Of a stretch of DNA of 64,000 bases, positions 27,374 to 35,193 are shown piece by piece. A model generated the notes under the pieces. It was not told the origin of the DNA. It saw only the letters and a list, made by a program, of their open reading frames with translations, and made no database searches. The translations under genes and the position numbers were made by a program. Source of the DNA: CAVVSD01 sp963837655 (GTDB taxonomy: Bacteria > Actinomycetota > Thermoleophilia > Solirubrobacterales > Solirubrobacteraceae); NCBI GenBank assembly GCA_963837655.1, contig CAWIOK010000003.1:124001-188000 (forward strand). Direction: 5' to 3'. Every line of letters begins with the position of its first letter. Positions within the stretch are counted from its first letter, which is position 1.

Positions 27374-28020
27374 CGCGGATCGCCCGGCGCACGCAGGTGC
27401 TCGACGAGCTCCACGAGCAGCTGCTCCTGCCGCCGCGCGAACTCCGGGTCCTTGAAGCTCAGGCCGGTCACGATCTTCGTCACCTGCGGGAGCACGCGGG
27501 GCATGAGCTCCACGCCGAGCAGCGCGAGCCCGAGCAGCTCGGGGTCGAAGCTGCTGTCGACCTCGCCGCGCGCCTGCGCGGCCTCGATCTCGCGCTTGCG
27601 GTGGCGCCAGTTGTCGTAACGCTCCTGCTCGCGCAGGATGTCCTTGTCCCCGCGCTCGAGCGCCTCCCACCCGAGCAGGCGCCCCCATCGCGCCGCGACC
27701 GGGCCCCAGGTGTGCGTCGCGCGGCGCCGGACCCGCTCGACGAGCGTGAGCGACGCGTCGTCGGTGTCGGGGTAGAGCTCCTCGTGGACGACCGGGCCGA
27801 TGCGCCCCACGACCTCGTTGTAGAGGCCGATCTTGTTGCCGAAGTAGTAGTAGACGAGCTGCTTGTTCGACCGTGCGGCACGTGCGATCGCGTCCACGCG
27901 CGCGCCGGCGAGGCCCTTGGCGGCGAACTCTCTGGTGGCCGTCTCCAACAGCCGCTCTCGGCGCCCACCGTCGCCACGCCGTCGGCGGACCGGTGCGCCC
28001 TCGGGGCGGGGCTCGTCCAT
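27331..28020 (-). CDS. TetR/AcrR-family transcriptional regulator
   Basis: This 229-residue regulator has an Arg-rich leader and a TetR helix-turn-helix (RERLLETATREFAAKGLAGARVDAIARAARSNKQLVYYYFGNKIGLYNEV) at about residues 20-70. The C-terminal ligand domain is of the TetR_C type, with unknown effector. It is divergent from the aldehyde dehydrogenase gene with a perfect 16-bp palindrome between them. It is convergent with the CoA transferase gene, overlapping it by 43 bases. It is the best candidate for a regulator of the whole 22.5-32.5 kb island. Confidence 0.9.
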   Translation of the reverse strand: MDEPRPEGAPVRRRRGDGGRRERLLETATREFAAKGLAGARVDAIARAARSNKQLVYYYFGNKIGLYNEVVGRIGPVVHEELYPDTDDASLTLVERVRRRATHTWGPVAARWGRLLGWEALERGDKDILREQERYDNWRHRKREIEAAQARGEVDSSFDPELLGLALLGVELMPRVLPQVTKIVTGLSFKDPEFARRQEQLLVELVEHLRAPGDPRQPTGDPGDASTSR

Positions 28021-28056
28021 GCGACCATGCTCTCAGACGACAAGGCGGCAGCGGCA

Positions 28057-28079
28057 TCAACCAATTGGTTGACTAGAAT
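28057..28079. promoter_or_regulatory. Perfect TetR-type operator and -10 of the aldehyde dehydrogenase operon
   Basis: TCAACCAATTGGTTGA at 28057-28072 is a perfect 16-bp palindrome. TAGAAT at 28074-28079 is a good -10, so the palindrome covers the spacer and -35 region. GGAGGAG precedes the ATG at 28107. Confidence 0.75.
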
Positions 28080-28106
28080 CGCCCCATCGATGGAGGAGCA
28101 CCAAGC

Positions 28107-29615
28107 ATGACCGTTCAGGCAGACCTCCCCGGCGCGAGCGACGCCCGCGCCGACGACCTCGATCGCGACTACCGCATGCTCATCGACGGCGCGTGGGTCG
28201 AGAGCGCCGACGGTGGCACGTTCCGCTGCGTCGACCCGTTCACCACGGTCGCGTGGGGACAGGTGCCGATCGCGACGACCGAGCAGGTCGACCAGGCCGT
28301 CCGGGCGGCGCGACGCGCGTTCGACGAGACGGACTGGCCGCGGATGCCGCCGCAGCAGCGAGCCGCTGTCCTGCGCCGCCTCGGGCTGCTCATCGAAGAG
28401 CACGCCGACCGCCTCGTCCACCAGCAGATCCGCGAGAACGGCAAGCTCGTGAGCGAGATGGGCCCTGGGATCGCCGCCGTGGCCGGCGACGCCCACTTCT
28501 ACGCCGGCCTGGCCGAGCAGCTGCACGGCCACACGATGGGCGCGCCGTTCCCGAACTTCACGACATACACCGTGCGCGAGCCGATCGGGGTCGTCGCGGC
28601 GATCACCCCGTGGAACACGCCGCTGGGCCTCCTGGGCTGGAAGCTCTTCCCGGCGCTCGCGGCGGGCAACACCGTCGTCGCCAAGCCGTCGGAGGTCACC
28701 CCGACCTCCACGCTGCTGCTGGCCGAGCTGGCCGTCGAGGCGGGCGTGCCGAAGGGCGTGCTGAACGTCATAACAGGCCTCGGCCCGACGGGCGCGGCGC
28801 TCGTCGAGCACCCGGGTGTGGACAAGATCGCGTTCACCGGCTCCACCGCGACGGGCCTGCGCATCGGCGCGATCGCCGCCCAGCGCGGCGCCCGCGTCTC
28901 GCTGGAGCTCGGCGGCAAGTCGCCCCAGATCGTCTTCGACGACGCCGACATCTCCAACGCCGTCAACGGCGTGATGGCCGGCGTCTTCGCCGCGACCGGG
29001 CAGACGTGCATGGCCGGCTCGCGCGTGCTCGTCGAGGCGGGCGCCTACGACGAGTTCGCGGCGCTGCTGTCCGAGCGCGCCGCGCTCATGCGCCATGGCG
29101 ATCCGCTCGACGCGAGCTCGCAGCTCGGCCCGGTCGCCTCCAAGCCGCAGCTGGAGAAGATCGTCTCCTACGTCGACATCGGCCGCGGCGAGGCGGAGCT
29201 GCTCGCCGGCGGAGAGCGCCCCGACGCGCCTGGCTTCTTCCACCAGCCGACGGTGTTCGGCGACGTGCCGATCGACGCGCGGATCGCCCGCGAGGAGATC
29301 TTCGGCCCCGTCGCCAGCCTCGTGCGCTTCCGGGGTGAGGACGAGGCGCTGCGCATCGCCAACGACACCGTGTTCGGCCTGGCGGCCGGCGTGTGGACGG
29401 AGAACGTCAAGCGCGCCCACCGCGTCGCCGGCCGCGTGCGCGCCGGCAGCGTGTGGATCAACAACTACCGCCTCCTCGGCCACGGCATGCCGTTCGGGGG
29501 CTACAAGCAGAGCGGGCTCGGTCGCGAGCTCGGCATCGAGGCGCTCCACGGCTACACCGAGGTCAAGAGCGTCTGGATCGACACCGGAAACGACGTCGCC
29601 CCGATCTGGGGCTGA
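28107..29615 (+). CDS. NAD(P)-dependent aldehyde dehydrogenase
   Basis: This 502-residue member of the ALDH superfamily oxidises an aldehyde to a carboxylate. The cofactor region TPWNTPLGLLGWKLFPALAAGNTVVAKPSE is visible near residue 170. FTGSTATGLRIG, the general base in LELGGKSPQ, the nucleophilic cysteine in TGQTCMAGSR near 300, and the C-terminal GGYKQSGLGRELG are also intact. It is first in an operon with an HMG-CoA-lyase-like gene and is controlled by the operator at 28057. Substrate is unknown; a product of retro-aldol cleavage by the neighbouring lyase is plausible. Confidence 0.93.
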   Translation: MTVQADLPGASDARADDLDRDYRMLIDGAWVESADGGTFRCVDPFTTVAWGQVPIATTEQVDQAVRAARRAFDETDWPRMPPQQRAAVLRRLGLLIEEHADRLVHQQIRENGKLVSEMGPGIAAVAGDAHFYAGLAEQLHGHTMGAPFPNFTTYTVREPIGVVAAITPWNTPLGLLGWKLFPALAAGNTVVAKPSEVTPTSTLLLAELAVEAGVPKGVLNVITGLGPTGAALVEHPGVDKIAFTGSTATGLRIGAIAAQRGARVSLELGGKSPQIVFDDADISNAVNGVMAGVFAATGQTCMAGSRVLVEAGAYDEFAALLSERAALMRHGDPLDASSQLGPVASKPQLEKIVSYVDIGRGEAELLAGGERPDAPGFFHQPTVFGDVPIDARIAREEIFGPVASLVRFRGEDEALRIANDTVFGLAAGVWTENVKRAHRVAGRVRAGSVWINNYRLLGHGMPFGGYKQSGLGRELGIEALHGYTEVKSVWIDTGNDVAPIWG

Positions 29616-29632
29616 TGGCTGAGGAGAACCGC

Positions 29633-30733
29633 ATGTCCTATCCCCGCGTCCACATCACCGAGGAGTGCATGCGCGAGGGCATGCAGATCGAGTCCGCGGC
29701 GATCTCCGTCGACGACAAGGTCCGCCTCCTCGACGCGCTGTCGCAGACCGGGCTGAAGACGATCATGGTCGGCTCGTTCGTCTCGCCGAAGTACACGCCG
29801 CAGATGGCGGAGATCGACGAGCTCATGCAGCGCTTCACGCCCGCCGATGGCGTGAAGTACATCGCGCTCGCGCTGAACCAGAAGGGCCGCGAGCGCGCGA
29901 AGGAGTTCTCGCCGCCTCTCTCGCGGGCGTCGATGCCGCCGGTGCTGTTCACGCACCTCTCGGACACGTTCGTGCGCCGCAACGCGAACATGAGCCAGGC
30001 GCAGGAGATCGAGCGGTGGCCGGCCATCGTCGAGGGCACGGTCAAGCGCGGGATCACCGAGGCGGGGATCGCCATCAACGCGGCGTTCGGCTCGAACTTC
30101 GAGGGGCGCTTCACGCTCGAGCAGCGGATGGACCTGTTCGAGCGTCAGGCGGCGGCCTGGGAGGAGGCGGGCGTCAAGGTGACGACCCTGCTGCTCGGCG
30201 ACCCGATGGGCTGGTGCGCCCCGCACACGATGGAGGAGCAGCTGCTCGCCGCGCGCGAGCGGTGGCCCGACATCCGCAACTACTACCTCCACCTCCACGA
30301 CAGCCGCGGGCTGGCGCTCGCCACGACGTATGCGGCGCTGCGCGTCCTCGACGACCGCGACGAGCTGTTCATCGACACGACCATCGGCGGCGTCGGCGGC
30401 TGCCCGTACTGCGGCAATGGCCGCGCGACGGGGATGGCTGCGACCGAGGACGTCGTGAACCTGCTGGACGAGATGGGCATCGAGACCGGCATCGATCTCG
30501 ACAAGCTCATCGAGGCCGTGTGGCTGCTCGAGGAGATCATCGGCCGCCAGACACCGGGCAAGACGTCGAAGACCGGCCCGCCCCCGACGGACCCGGCCGA
30601 CTTCTACGACCCCAACCTCCCGTTCGTGGAGACCCACGAGGAGGCGCGGCACTTCAAGCTCGGGACGCAGGTCGCCGAGCACCAGGTCCGCCCGTGGCGG
30701 GAGCCGATCCCGGCGCCGGCGGTGCCGGCCTAG
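29633..30733 (+). CDS. HMG-CoA lyase-like DRE-TIM metallolyase
   Basis: This 366-residue TIM-barrel protein is related to hydroxymethylglutaryl-CoA lyases. The N-terminal motif reads TEECMREGMQIE, with Glu instead of Asp in the usual RDG. The metal-binding HLHDSRG (HxH) is intact and GGCPYCGNGRATGMAATEDVV resembles the HMG-CoA lyase glycine loop with its cysteine. It probably cleaves a beta-hydroxy acid or its CoA ester to an aldehyde or ketone. The ATG at 29633 has AGGAG six bases upstream, 17 bases after the ALDH stop. A strong hairpin follows its stop. Confidence 0.85.
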   Translation: MSYPRVHITEECMREGMQIESAAISVDDKVRLLDALSQTGLKTIMVGSFVSPKYTPQMAEIDELMQRFTPADGVKYIALALNQKGRERAKEFSPPLSRASMPPVLFTHLSDTFVRRNANMSQAQEIERWPAIVEGTVKRGITEAGIAINAAFGSNFEGRFTLEQRMDLFERQAAAWEEAGVKVTTLLLGDPMGWCAPHTMEEQLLAARERWPDIRNYYLHLHDSRGLALATTYAALRVLDDRDELFIDTTIGGVGGCPYCGNGRATGMAATEDVVNLLDEMGIETGIDLDKLIEAVWLLEEIIGRQTPGKTSKTGPPPTDPADFYDPNLPFVETHEEARHFKLGTQVAEHQVRPWREPIPAPAVPA

Positions 30734-30740
30734 CTTGACA

Positions 30741-30767
30741 CCGGCCCTCCCGTCGGGGGAGGGTCGG
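30741..30767 (+). promoter_or_regulatory. Hairpin covering the ribosome site of the NTF2-like gene
   Basis: An 11-bp stem (arms 30741-30751 and 30757-30767, one G-U pair, 5-base loop) forms just after the lyase stop. Its right arm contains GGGAGGG, the only visible Shine-Dalgarno for the ATG at 30772. It could be a terminator or a translational gate. Confidence 0.5.
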
Positions 30768-30771
30768 CACC

Positions 30772-31149
30772 ATGGCGCCCGCCGAGGAGACGGTCGCCGC
30801 GTACGCCGCGGCCTGGAACGAGGCCGACGAGGATGCCCGCCGCGCCCTGCTCGAGCGGTCCTGGACCGAGGACGGCGTCTACATCGACCCGACGGGGCGG
30901 GCCGAGGGCCGGTCGGCGCTCGTCCGGCACATCGGCGGCTTCCACGCGCGGATGCCCGGGAACCGCATCGAGATGGCCAGCGGCGTGGACGAGCACGACG
31001 GGCTGCTGCGCTTCACCTGGCAGATGCTCGGGCCGGACGGCGTCGTCGCACTCGACGGCATGGACTTCGGCGAGCTCGACGGCGACGGTCGCCTGAAGCT
31101 GATCGTCGGGTTCTTCGGGCCCTTCCCCGGGGCCGAACTCCAACGCTGA
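30772..31149 (+). CDS. SnoaL/NTF2-like protein
   Basis: This 125-residue protein has the cone-shaped NTF2-like fold of the SnoaL family: ETVAAYAAAWNEADEDARRALLERSWTEDGVYIDPTGRAEG at the start, then HIGGFHARMPGNRIEM and a C-terminal FTWQMLGPDGVVALDGMDFGELD. Members act as small isomerases, cyclases or hydratases, or have no known activity. Its stop overlaps the start of the flavin monooxygenase gene by one base (TGATG), suggesting they work together. Its ribosome site lies within a hairpin arm. Confidence 0.82.
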   Translation: MAPAEETVAAYAAAWNEADEDARRALLERSWTEDGVYIDPTGRAEGRSALVRHIGGFHARMPGNRIEMASGVDEHDGLLRFTWQMLGPDGVVALDGMDFGELDGDGRLKLIVGFFGPFPGAELQR

Positions 31150-32555
31150 TGCCCCGGATCGTGGTCCTGGGCGGTGGGGTCTGCGGTCTGGCGACGGCGA
31201 TGATGCTGGCCCGGGACGGCAACGAGGTGACGGTCCTGGAGCGTGACCCCGAACCCAGTCCGGGATCGCCCGACGAGGCGTGGGAGTCCTGGCAGCGGCG
31301 CGGCGTGGCCCAGTTCCGTCAGCCGCATTACATCCTGACGCGCGCGCGACACGTCCTCGACGCGGAGCTGCCCGACGTCAGGGATGCGCTCGTCGCCGAC
31401 GGCGCACGCCGGTTCGACCCGCTCGGCACACTCCCGTCGTCGATCACGGACCGCTCCGCCCGTCCCGGCGACGAGCGATTCTTCACGCTCACCGCGCGCC
31501 GCCCGCCCTTCGAGCGGGTCTTCGCGCGCGCGGCGGAGACAGAGCCCGGCGTGGAGGTCCGCCGCGGCGTGCGAGTGGACGGAGTGATAGCCGGGCCGTC
31601 GACGGGCGACGGCGTGCTGCACGTCGCAGGCGTGCGAACGTCGGGTGGCGAGGAGCTCAACGCCGACCTCGTCGTCGACGCGATGGGCCGCGGATCGAAG
31701 CTCCCGGCCTGGTTGCTGGCGGCCGGCGCTGCGCCGGTCCACGAGGAGGCTGCGGACAGCGGCTTCGTGTACTACACCCGGTTCTTCCGGGGAACGCTGC
31801 CCGAGTTCCGCGCACCCATCACCATGCCGATCGGGTCGATCTCCATCCTCACGCTGCCCGGCGACGGGGACACCTGGTCGGTGACCCTCTACGCGTCGAC
31901 CGGTGACCAGCCCATCAAGCAGCTGCGCCACGCCGATCGGTGGAACGCCGTGATGGCTTCGCTCCCGCTCCACGCCCACTGGGTCGACGGTGAGCCGCTC
32001 GGCGACGTCGTCGCGATGAGCGGCATCGCCGACCGCTACCGCCGCATCGCCACCGACGGCCGGCCGGCCGCGACCGGCATCGCCCTCGTCGCTGACGCCG
32101 CAGCCTGCACGAACCCCTCGTTGGGCCGAGGCATCTCGCTAGGTCTGATGCATGCCGCGGCACTGCCGGAGGTCGTGCGGGCGCACGCGAGCGACCCGCG
32201 AGCGTTCAGCGAGGCCTGGGACGCGACCACCGAGGAGCAGCTCAGACCCTGGTACAGGGCGACGGTCGCGTTCGACCGTGGGCGTCGCGCCCAAGTCGAG
32301 GCGATCCGTGAGGGGCGGCCGGCGCCGACGCCGGACACTCCCGCCGCGAAGGCGACTGCGGCGCTCGTCGTGGCGATCCGTCACGACGCCGACCTCTTCC
32401 GTGGCTTCCTGGACATCATGGGCTGCCTCGCGCTGCCGCAGGAGGTCATGGCGCGACCGGGGTTCGCCGAGCGCGTCGCCGAGCTGGGCGCGGCCCACGA
32501 CGCCCCGCCCCCTCCCGGGCCGAGCCGGGAGCAATTGCTCGCCCTTGTGGCCTGA
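31149..32555 (+). CDS. FAD-dependent monooxygenase/oxidoreductase
   Basis: This 468-residue flavoprotein has an N-terminal Rossmann motif IVVLGGGVCGLATAMMLARDG and VLERDPEP, a DLVVDAMGRGSKLPAW segment, and the second FAD motif IALVADAAACTNPSLGRGISLGLMHAAALPEV near residue 310. The layout matches group A (PHBH-like) hydroxylases or geranylgeranyl-reductase-like enzymes. The C-terminal ~120 residues resemble no domain I recognise. Translational coupling to the NTF2-like gene suggests oxidation followed by rearrangement of the same intermediate. Confidence 0.85.
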   Translation: MPRIVVLGGGVCGLATAMMLARDGNEVTVLERDPEPSPGSPDEAWESWQRRGVAQFRQPHYILTRARHVLDAELPDVRDALVADGARRFDPLGTLPSSITDRSARPGDERFFTLTARRPPFERVFARAAETEPGVEVRRGVRVDGVIAGPSTGDGVLHVAGVRTSGGEELNADLVVDAMGRGSKLPAWLLAAGAAPVHEEAADSGFVYYTRFFRGTLPEFRAPITMPIGSISILTLPGDGDTWSVTLYASTGDQPIKQLRHADRWNAVMASLPLHAHWVDGEPLGDVVAMSGIADRYRRIATDGRPAATGIALVADAAACTNPSLGRGISLGLMHAAALPEVVRAHASDPRAFSEAWDATTEEQLRPWYRATVAFDRGRRAQVEAIREGRPAPTPDTPAAKATAALVVAIRHDADLFRGFLDIMGCLALPQEVMARPGFAERVAELGAAHDAPPPPGPSREQLLALVA

Positions 32556-32569
32556 GACGTCGCGCCACG

Positions 32570-33370
32570 TCACCGGGCGCGCGCGAGGAACTCCTCGTGC
32601 TGGGCGCTCGCGAGCTCCCACACCCTCGCCGTGCGCTCGTCCCCGAGGACGGCGGGGTCGATCGCGAACCTGTCGCGCAGCACCGCGGCGAACGCCTCGC
32701 CGTCAGGCAGCACGTCGCGCTCGCGCACGCCCGGGCCGTCGACCGACAGCGTCCGGGACCGCAGCGTCACGATGCGGTCGTCGTATGGGCGCTGCACGAC
32801 GAGCGTCTGCACGAAGGAGGACTCGGGCTCGGTGGAGAGCCGCCGGTGGTGTTCCTGGAAGGCGTCCAAGCCGACGGCGTGGTCCGCGAACGTGAACGCG
32901 TCGATCGAGCCGTGCTCGTGCTGGGTGAGGCGCCAGCCGTCTCCGGCACGCTCGACGCGCCAGGGCAGCGGGCCGGGCGTCGTCGTGTCGTCCACGAGCG
33001 CGACAGGATCCAGCGGCCCCTCGCCCAGCCCCGCGTCGGCGAGATACGCAGCGCCGTCCACGTCGACGACGAGCGCCATGTGGTTCGTGAGCTCGGAGTC
33101 GTTCACGCGCGCCAGGCGGCGCTCGACGCTGAACCCGGTCGCGACAAGCAGCGCGCGCAGCACCGTGTTGACCTCGAAGCAGTAGCCGCCGCGGCCGCCG
33201 GCGACGCGCTCGACGAGCTCCGCCTCGTCGAGCGGCGTGCTCTCCCCCAGCTGGACCGCCAGCGCCTCGTACGGGATCGACCCCACGTAGGCGCGGTGCA
33301 GCTCGCGCAGGCCCGCGGCGTCAGGACGCGGCAGCGCCTCGAGGCCGATGCGTCGGAGGAGGAGCTCCAT
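32570..33370 (-). CDS. nat: Arylamine N-acetyltransferase
   Basis: This 266-residue NAT-family enzyme transfers an acetyl group from acetyl-CoA to arylamines, hydrazines or related amines. The Cys-His-Asp triad is visible: RGGYCFEVN (Cys ~64), TNHMALVV (His ~103) and YLADAGLG (Asp ~118). Length is normal. The ATG at 33370 gives the canonical MELLLRRIGLE start; longer in-frame starts exist but add unrelated Arg-rich sequence. It is convergent with the flavin monooxygenase gene, 14 bases apart, and divergent from the YCII gene. Confidence 0.93.
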   Translation of the reverse strand: MELLLRRIGLEALPRPDAAGLRELHRAYVGSIPYEALAVQLGESTPLDEAELVERVAGGRGGYCFEVNTVLRALLVATGFSVERRLARVNDSELTNHMALVVDVDGAAYLADAGLGEGPLDPVALVDDTTTPGPLPWRVERAGDGWRLTQHEHGSIDAFTFADHAVGLDAFQEHHRRLSTEPESSFVQTLVVQRPYDDRIVTLRSRTLSVDGPGVRERDVLPDGEAFAAVLRDRFAIDPAVLGDERTARVWELASAQHEEFLARAR

Positions 33371-33507
33371 GGCCCGAGCATGCCACGAGCGTCTACGCGC
33401 CAATTGGACGGCCCGCGTAGAAAGGTGTCGAATCCGGGCCGGGCGGTTCGTCATCGGGGCGGACCAGCTCTGGCACCCGGCCGGAGCACCGACAAGGAGG
33501 CGACGAC

Positions 33508-33852
33508 ATGGAGTACCTGCTCCTCATCTACGGCGATCCGACCACGGCACCCGCGGACGCGCAGAGCGAGGCCGCCATGCAGCGGTGGTTCACCTACACG
33601 CAGGAGCTCGAGAGCTCCGGCGTCATGAAGGGCGGCAACGCGCTCCAGTTCCCCGACTCCGCGACGACGGTCCGAGTGCGCGACGACGAGACGCTGCTGA
33701 CGGACGGGCCGTTCGCCGAGACGAAGGAGATCCTCGGCGGCTACTACCTCATCGACGTGCCCGATCTCGACGCCGCGCTCGCATGGGCCGCGAAGATGCC
33801 GAACATCACGTACGGGTCGGTCGAGGTTCGGCCGATCGTCACCTTCGATTGA
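33508..33852 (+). CDS. YCII/DGPF-domain protein
   Basis: This 114-residue YCII-related protein carries the diagnostic motif DGPFAETKE near residue 70 and MEYLLLIYGDP at the start. Such DGPF proteins are the standard genomic partners of ECF42 sigma factors, and the sigma factor gene follows here with its start overlapping this stop. Their biochemical role is unsettled; they are small ferredoxin-like-fold proteins proposed to take part in the ECF42 response. AAGGAGG precedes the ATG. Confidence 0.92.
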   Translation: MEYLLLIYGDPTTAPADAQSEAAMQRWFTYTQELESSGVMKGGNALQFPDSATTVRVRDDETLLTDGPFAETKEILGGYYLIDVPDLDAALAWAAKMPNITYGSVEVRPIVTFD

Positions 33853-35132
33853 CGGCCGCCGGCGCGCTCGAACGGGTCGCCCGCGAGGACGGCCCCGGCG
33901 TCCTCGCGACGCTCGTCCGCCATCTCGGCGGGGATCTCGCGCTGGCCGAGGACGCGCTGCAGGACGCCTACGCCGTCGCGCTGGCAACGTGGCCGCGCGA
34001 CGGGGTGCCCTCGGTCCCTGCCGCCTGGCTGACCACGACGGCCAGGCGGCGGGCGATCGACCGGCTGCGTCGCAAGCGCGCGCTGGACGAGCGGCTGCGC
34101 ACGCTGGAGGCGCTCGCCGAACGCGACGGGACGGCCGCGACGCCCGCTTACGACCCGACCATGGACGACCAGACATCCCTGACCGACGACCGCCTCCGGC
34201 TGTTGTTCGCGTGCTGCCATCCATCGCTGGCGTTGCACGCGCGCGTGGCTCTCACGGTGAAGTCGCTCGGCGGCCTGAGCACCGCGCAGACCGCGCGTGC
34301 GTTCCTCGTCCCCGAGCCGACCATGGCGGCCCGGCTGCTGCGGGCGCGACGCAAGATCGCCCACGCCCGCGTCCCCTTCCGCGTCCCGACCGACGACCTG
34401 CTCGACGAGCGCATGCGCGGCGTCCTCGCGGTCGTCTACGTCGTCTTCACGGAAGGGCACACGGCGACGGACGGGGACGCGCTGACGCGACCCGACCTCT
34501 GCGGGGAGGCGATCCGCCTCGGCCGCCTGCTGTGCGAGCTCATGCCCGACGACGCCGAGGCGCACGGCCTGCTCGCGCTCATGCTCTTCACCGACGCCCG
34601 GCGCGGTGCTCGCACCGGTCAGGACGGTGAGGCGATCGACCTGCGCGACCAGGACAGGCGGCTGTGGGACCGCGAGGCGATCGCCGAGGCCACCGGCCTG
34701 CTCGAGCGCTCGCTGCGACTGCGGGAGCCCGGGCCATACGCGCTGCAGGCGGGGATCGCGCTGTGCCACGACCGCGCCCGCTCGTTCGCTGCGACGGACT
34801 GGAGCTGGATCGCGTCGCTCTACGGCGAGCTGCTGCGGGTGCAGCCGACCCATGTCGTGGCGGTGAACCGCGCGGTCGCGGTGTCGTTCGCGCAGGGGCC
34901 GCAGGCCGGCCTGGAGCTGCTCGACGAGCTCGGCGGCGAGCGGGCGCTGCGCGACTACGTGCCGCTGCTCGCGGCGCGCGCGGACCTCCTGCGCCGTGCC
35001 GGCGACCCTGAAGCCGCCGACGTCGCGTACGCGGCAGCGATCGAGCGCACCGCGAACGCGGCGCAGCGGGCGGACCTGGCGGCGCGGCGAGCGCGAGCGC
35101 GGGTGGAGTTCTGCTCGGTATGCGAGCAATAG
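33849..35132 (+). CDS. ECF42-type RNA polymerase sigma factor (with SnoaL-free C-terminal DUF6596/TPR-like domain)
   Basis: This is a sigma factor of about 427 residues. The N-terminal sigma2 region is DLALAEDALQDAYAVALATWPRDGVPSVPAAWLTTTARRRAIDRLRRKR, followed by sigma4 (SLGGLSTAQTARAFLVPEPTMAARLLRARRKI). A long C-terminal extension (~190-427) contains DLLDERMRGVLAVVYVVFTEGH and repeat-like helices, as in ECF42 members, which lack an anti-sigma factor. The start used is TTG at 33849, overlapping the YCII stop (TTGA), since no ATG or GTG lies closer. Linkage to a DGPF gene is the known ECF42 arrangement. Confidence 0.92.
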   Translation: MTAAGALERVAREDGPGVLATLVRHLGGDLALAEDALQDAYAVALATWPRDGVPSVPAAWLTTTARRRAIDRLRRKRALDERLRTLEALAERDGTAATPAYDPTMDDQTSLTDDRLRLLFACCHPSLALHARVALTVKSLGGLSTAQTARAFLVPEPTMAARLLRARRKIAHARVPFRVPTDDLLDERMRGVLAVVYVVFTEGHTATDGDALTRPDLCGEAIRLGRLLCELMPDDAEAHGLLALMLFTDARRGARTGQDGEAIDLRDQDRRLWDREAIAEATGLLERSLRLREPGPYALQAGIALCHDRARSFAATDWSWIASLYGELLRVQPTHVVAVNRAVAVSFAQGPQAGLELLDELGGERALRDYVPLLAARADLLRRAGDPEAADVAYAAAIERTANAAQRADLAARRARARVEFCSVCEQ

Positions 35133-35193
35133 CTCACCCGCGCTCGCCGCGGCGCCCCCCCGTACCGGTCACCACGGCACGGGGCCACGGCCC

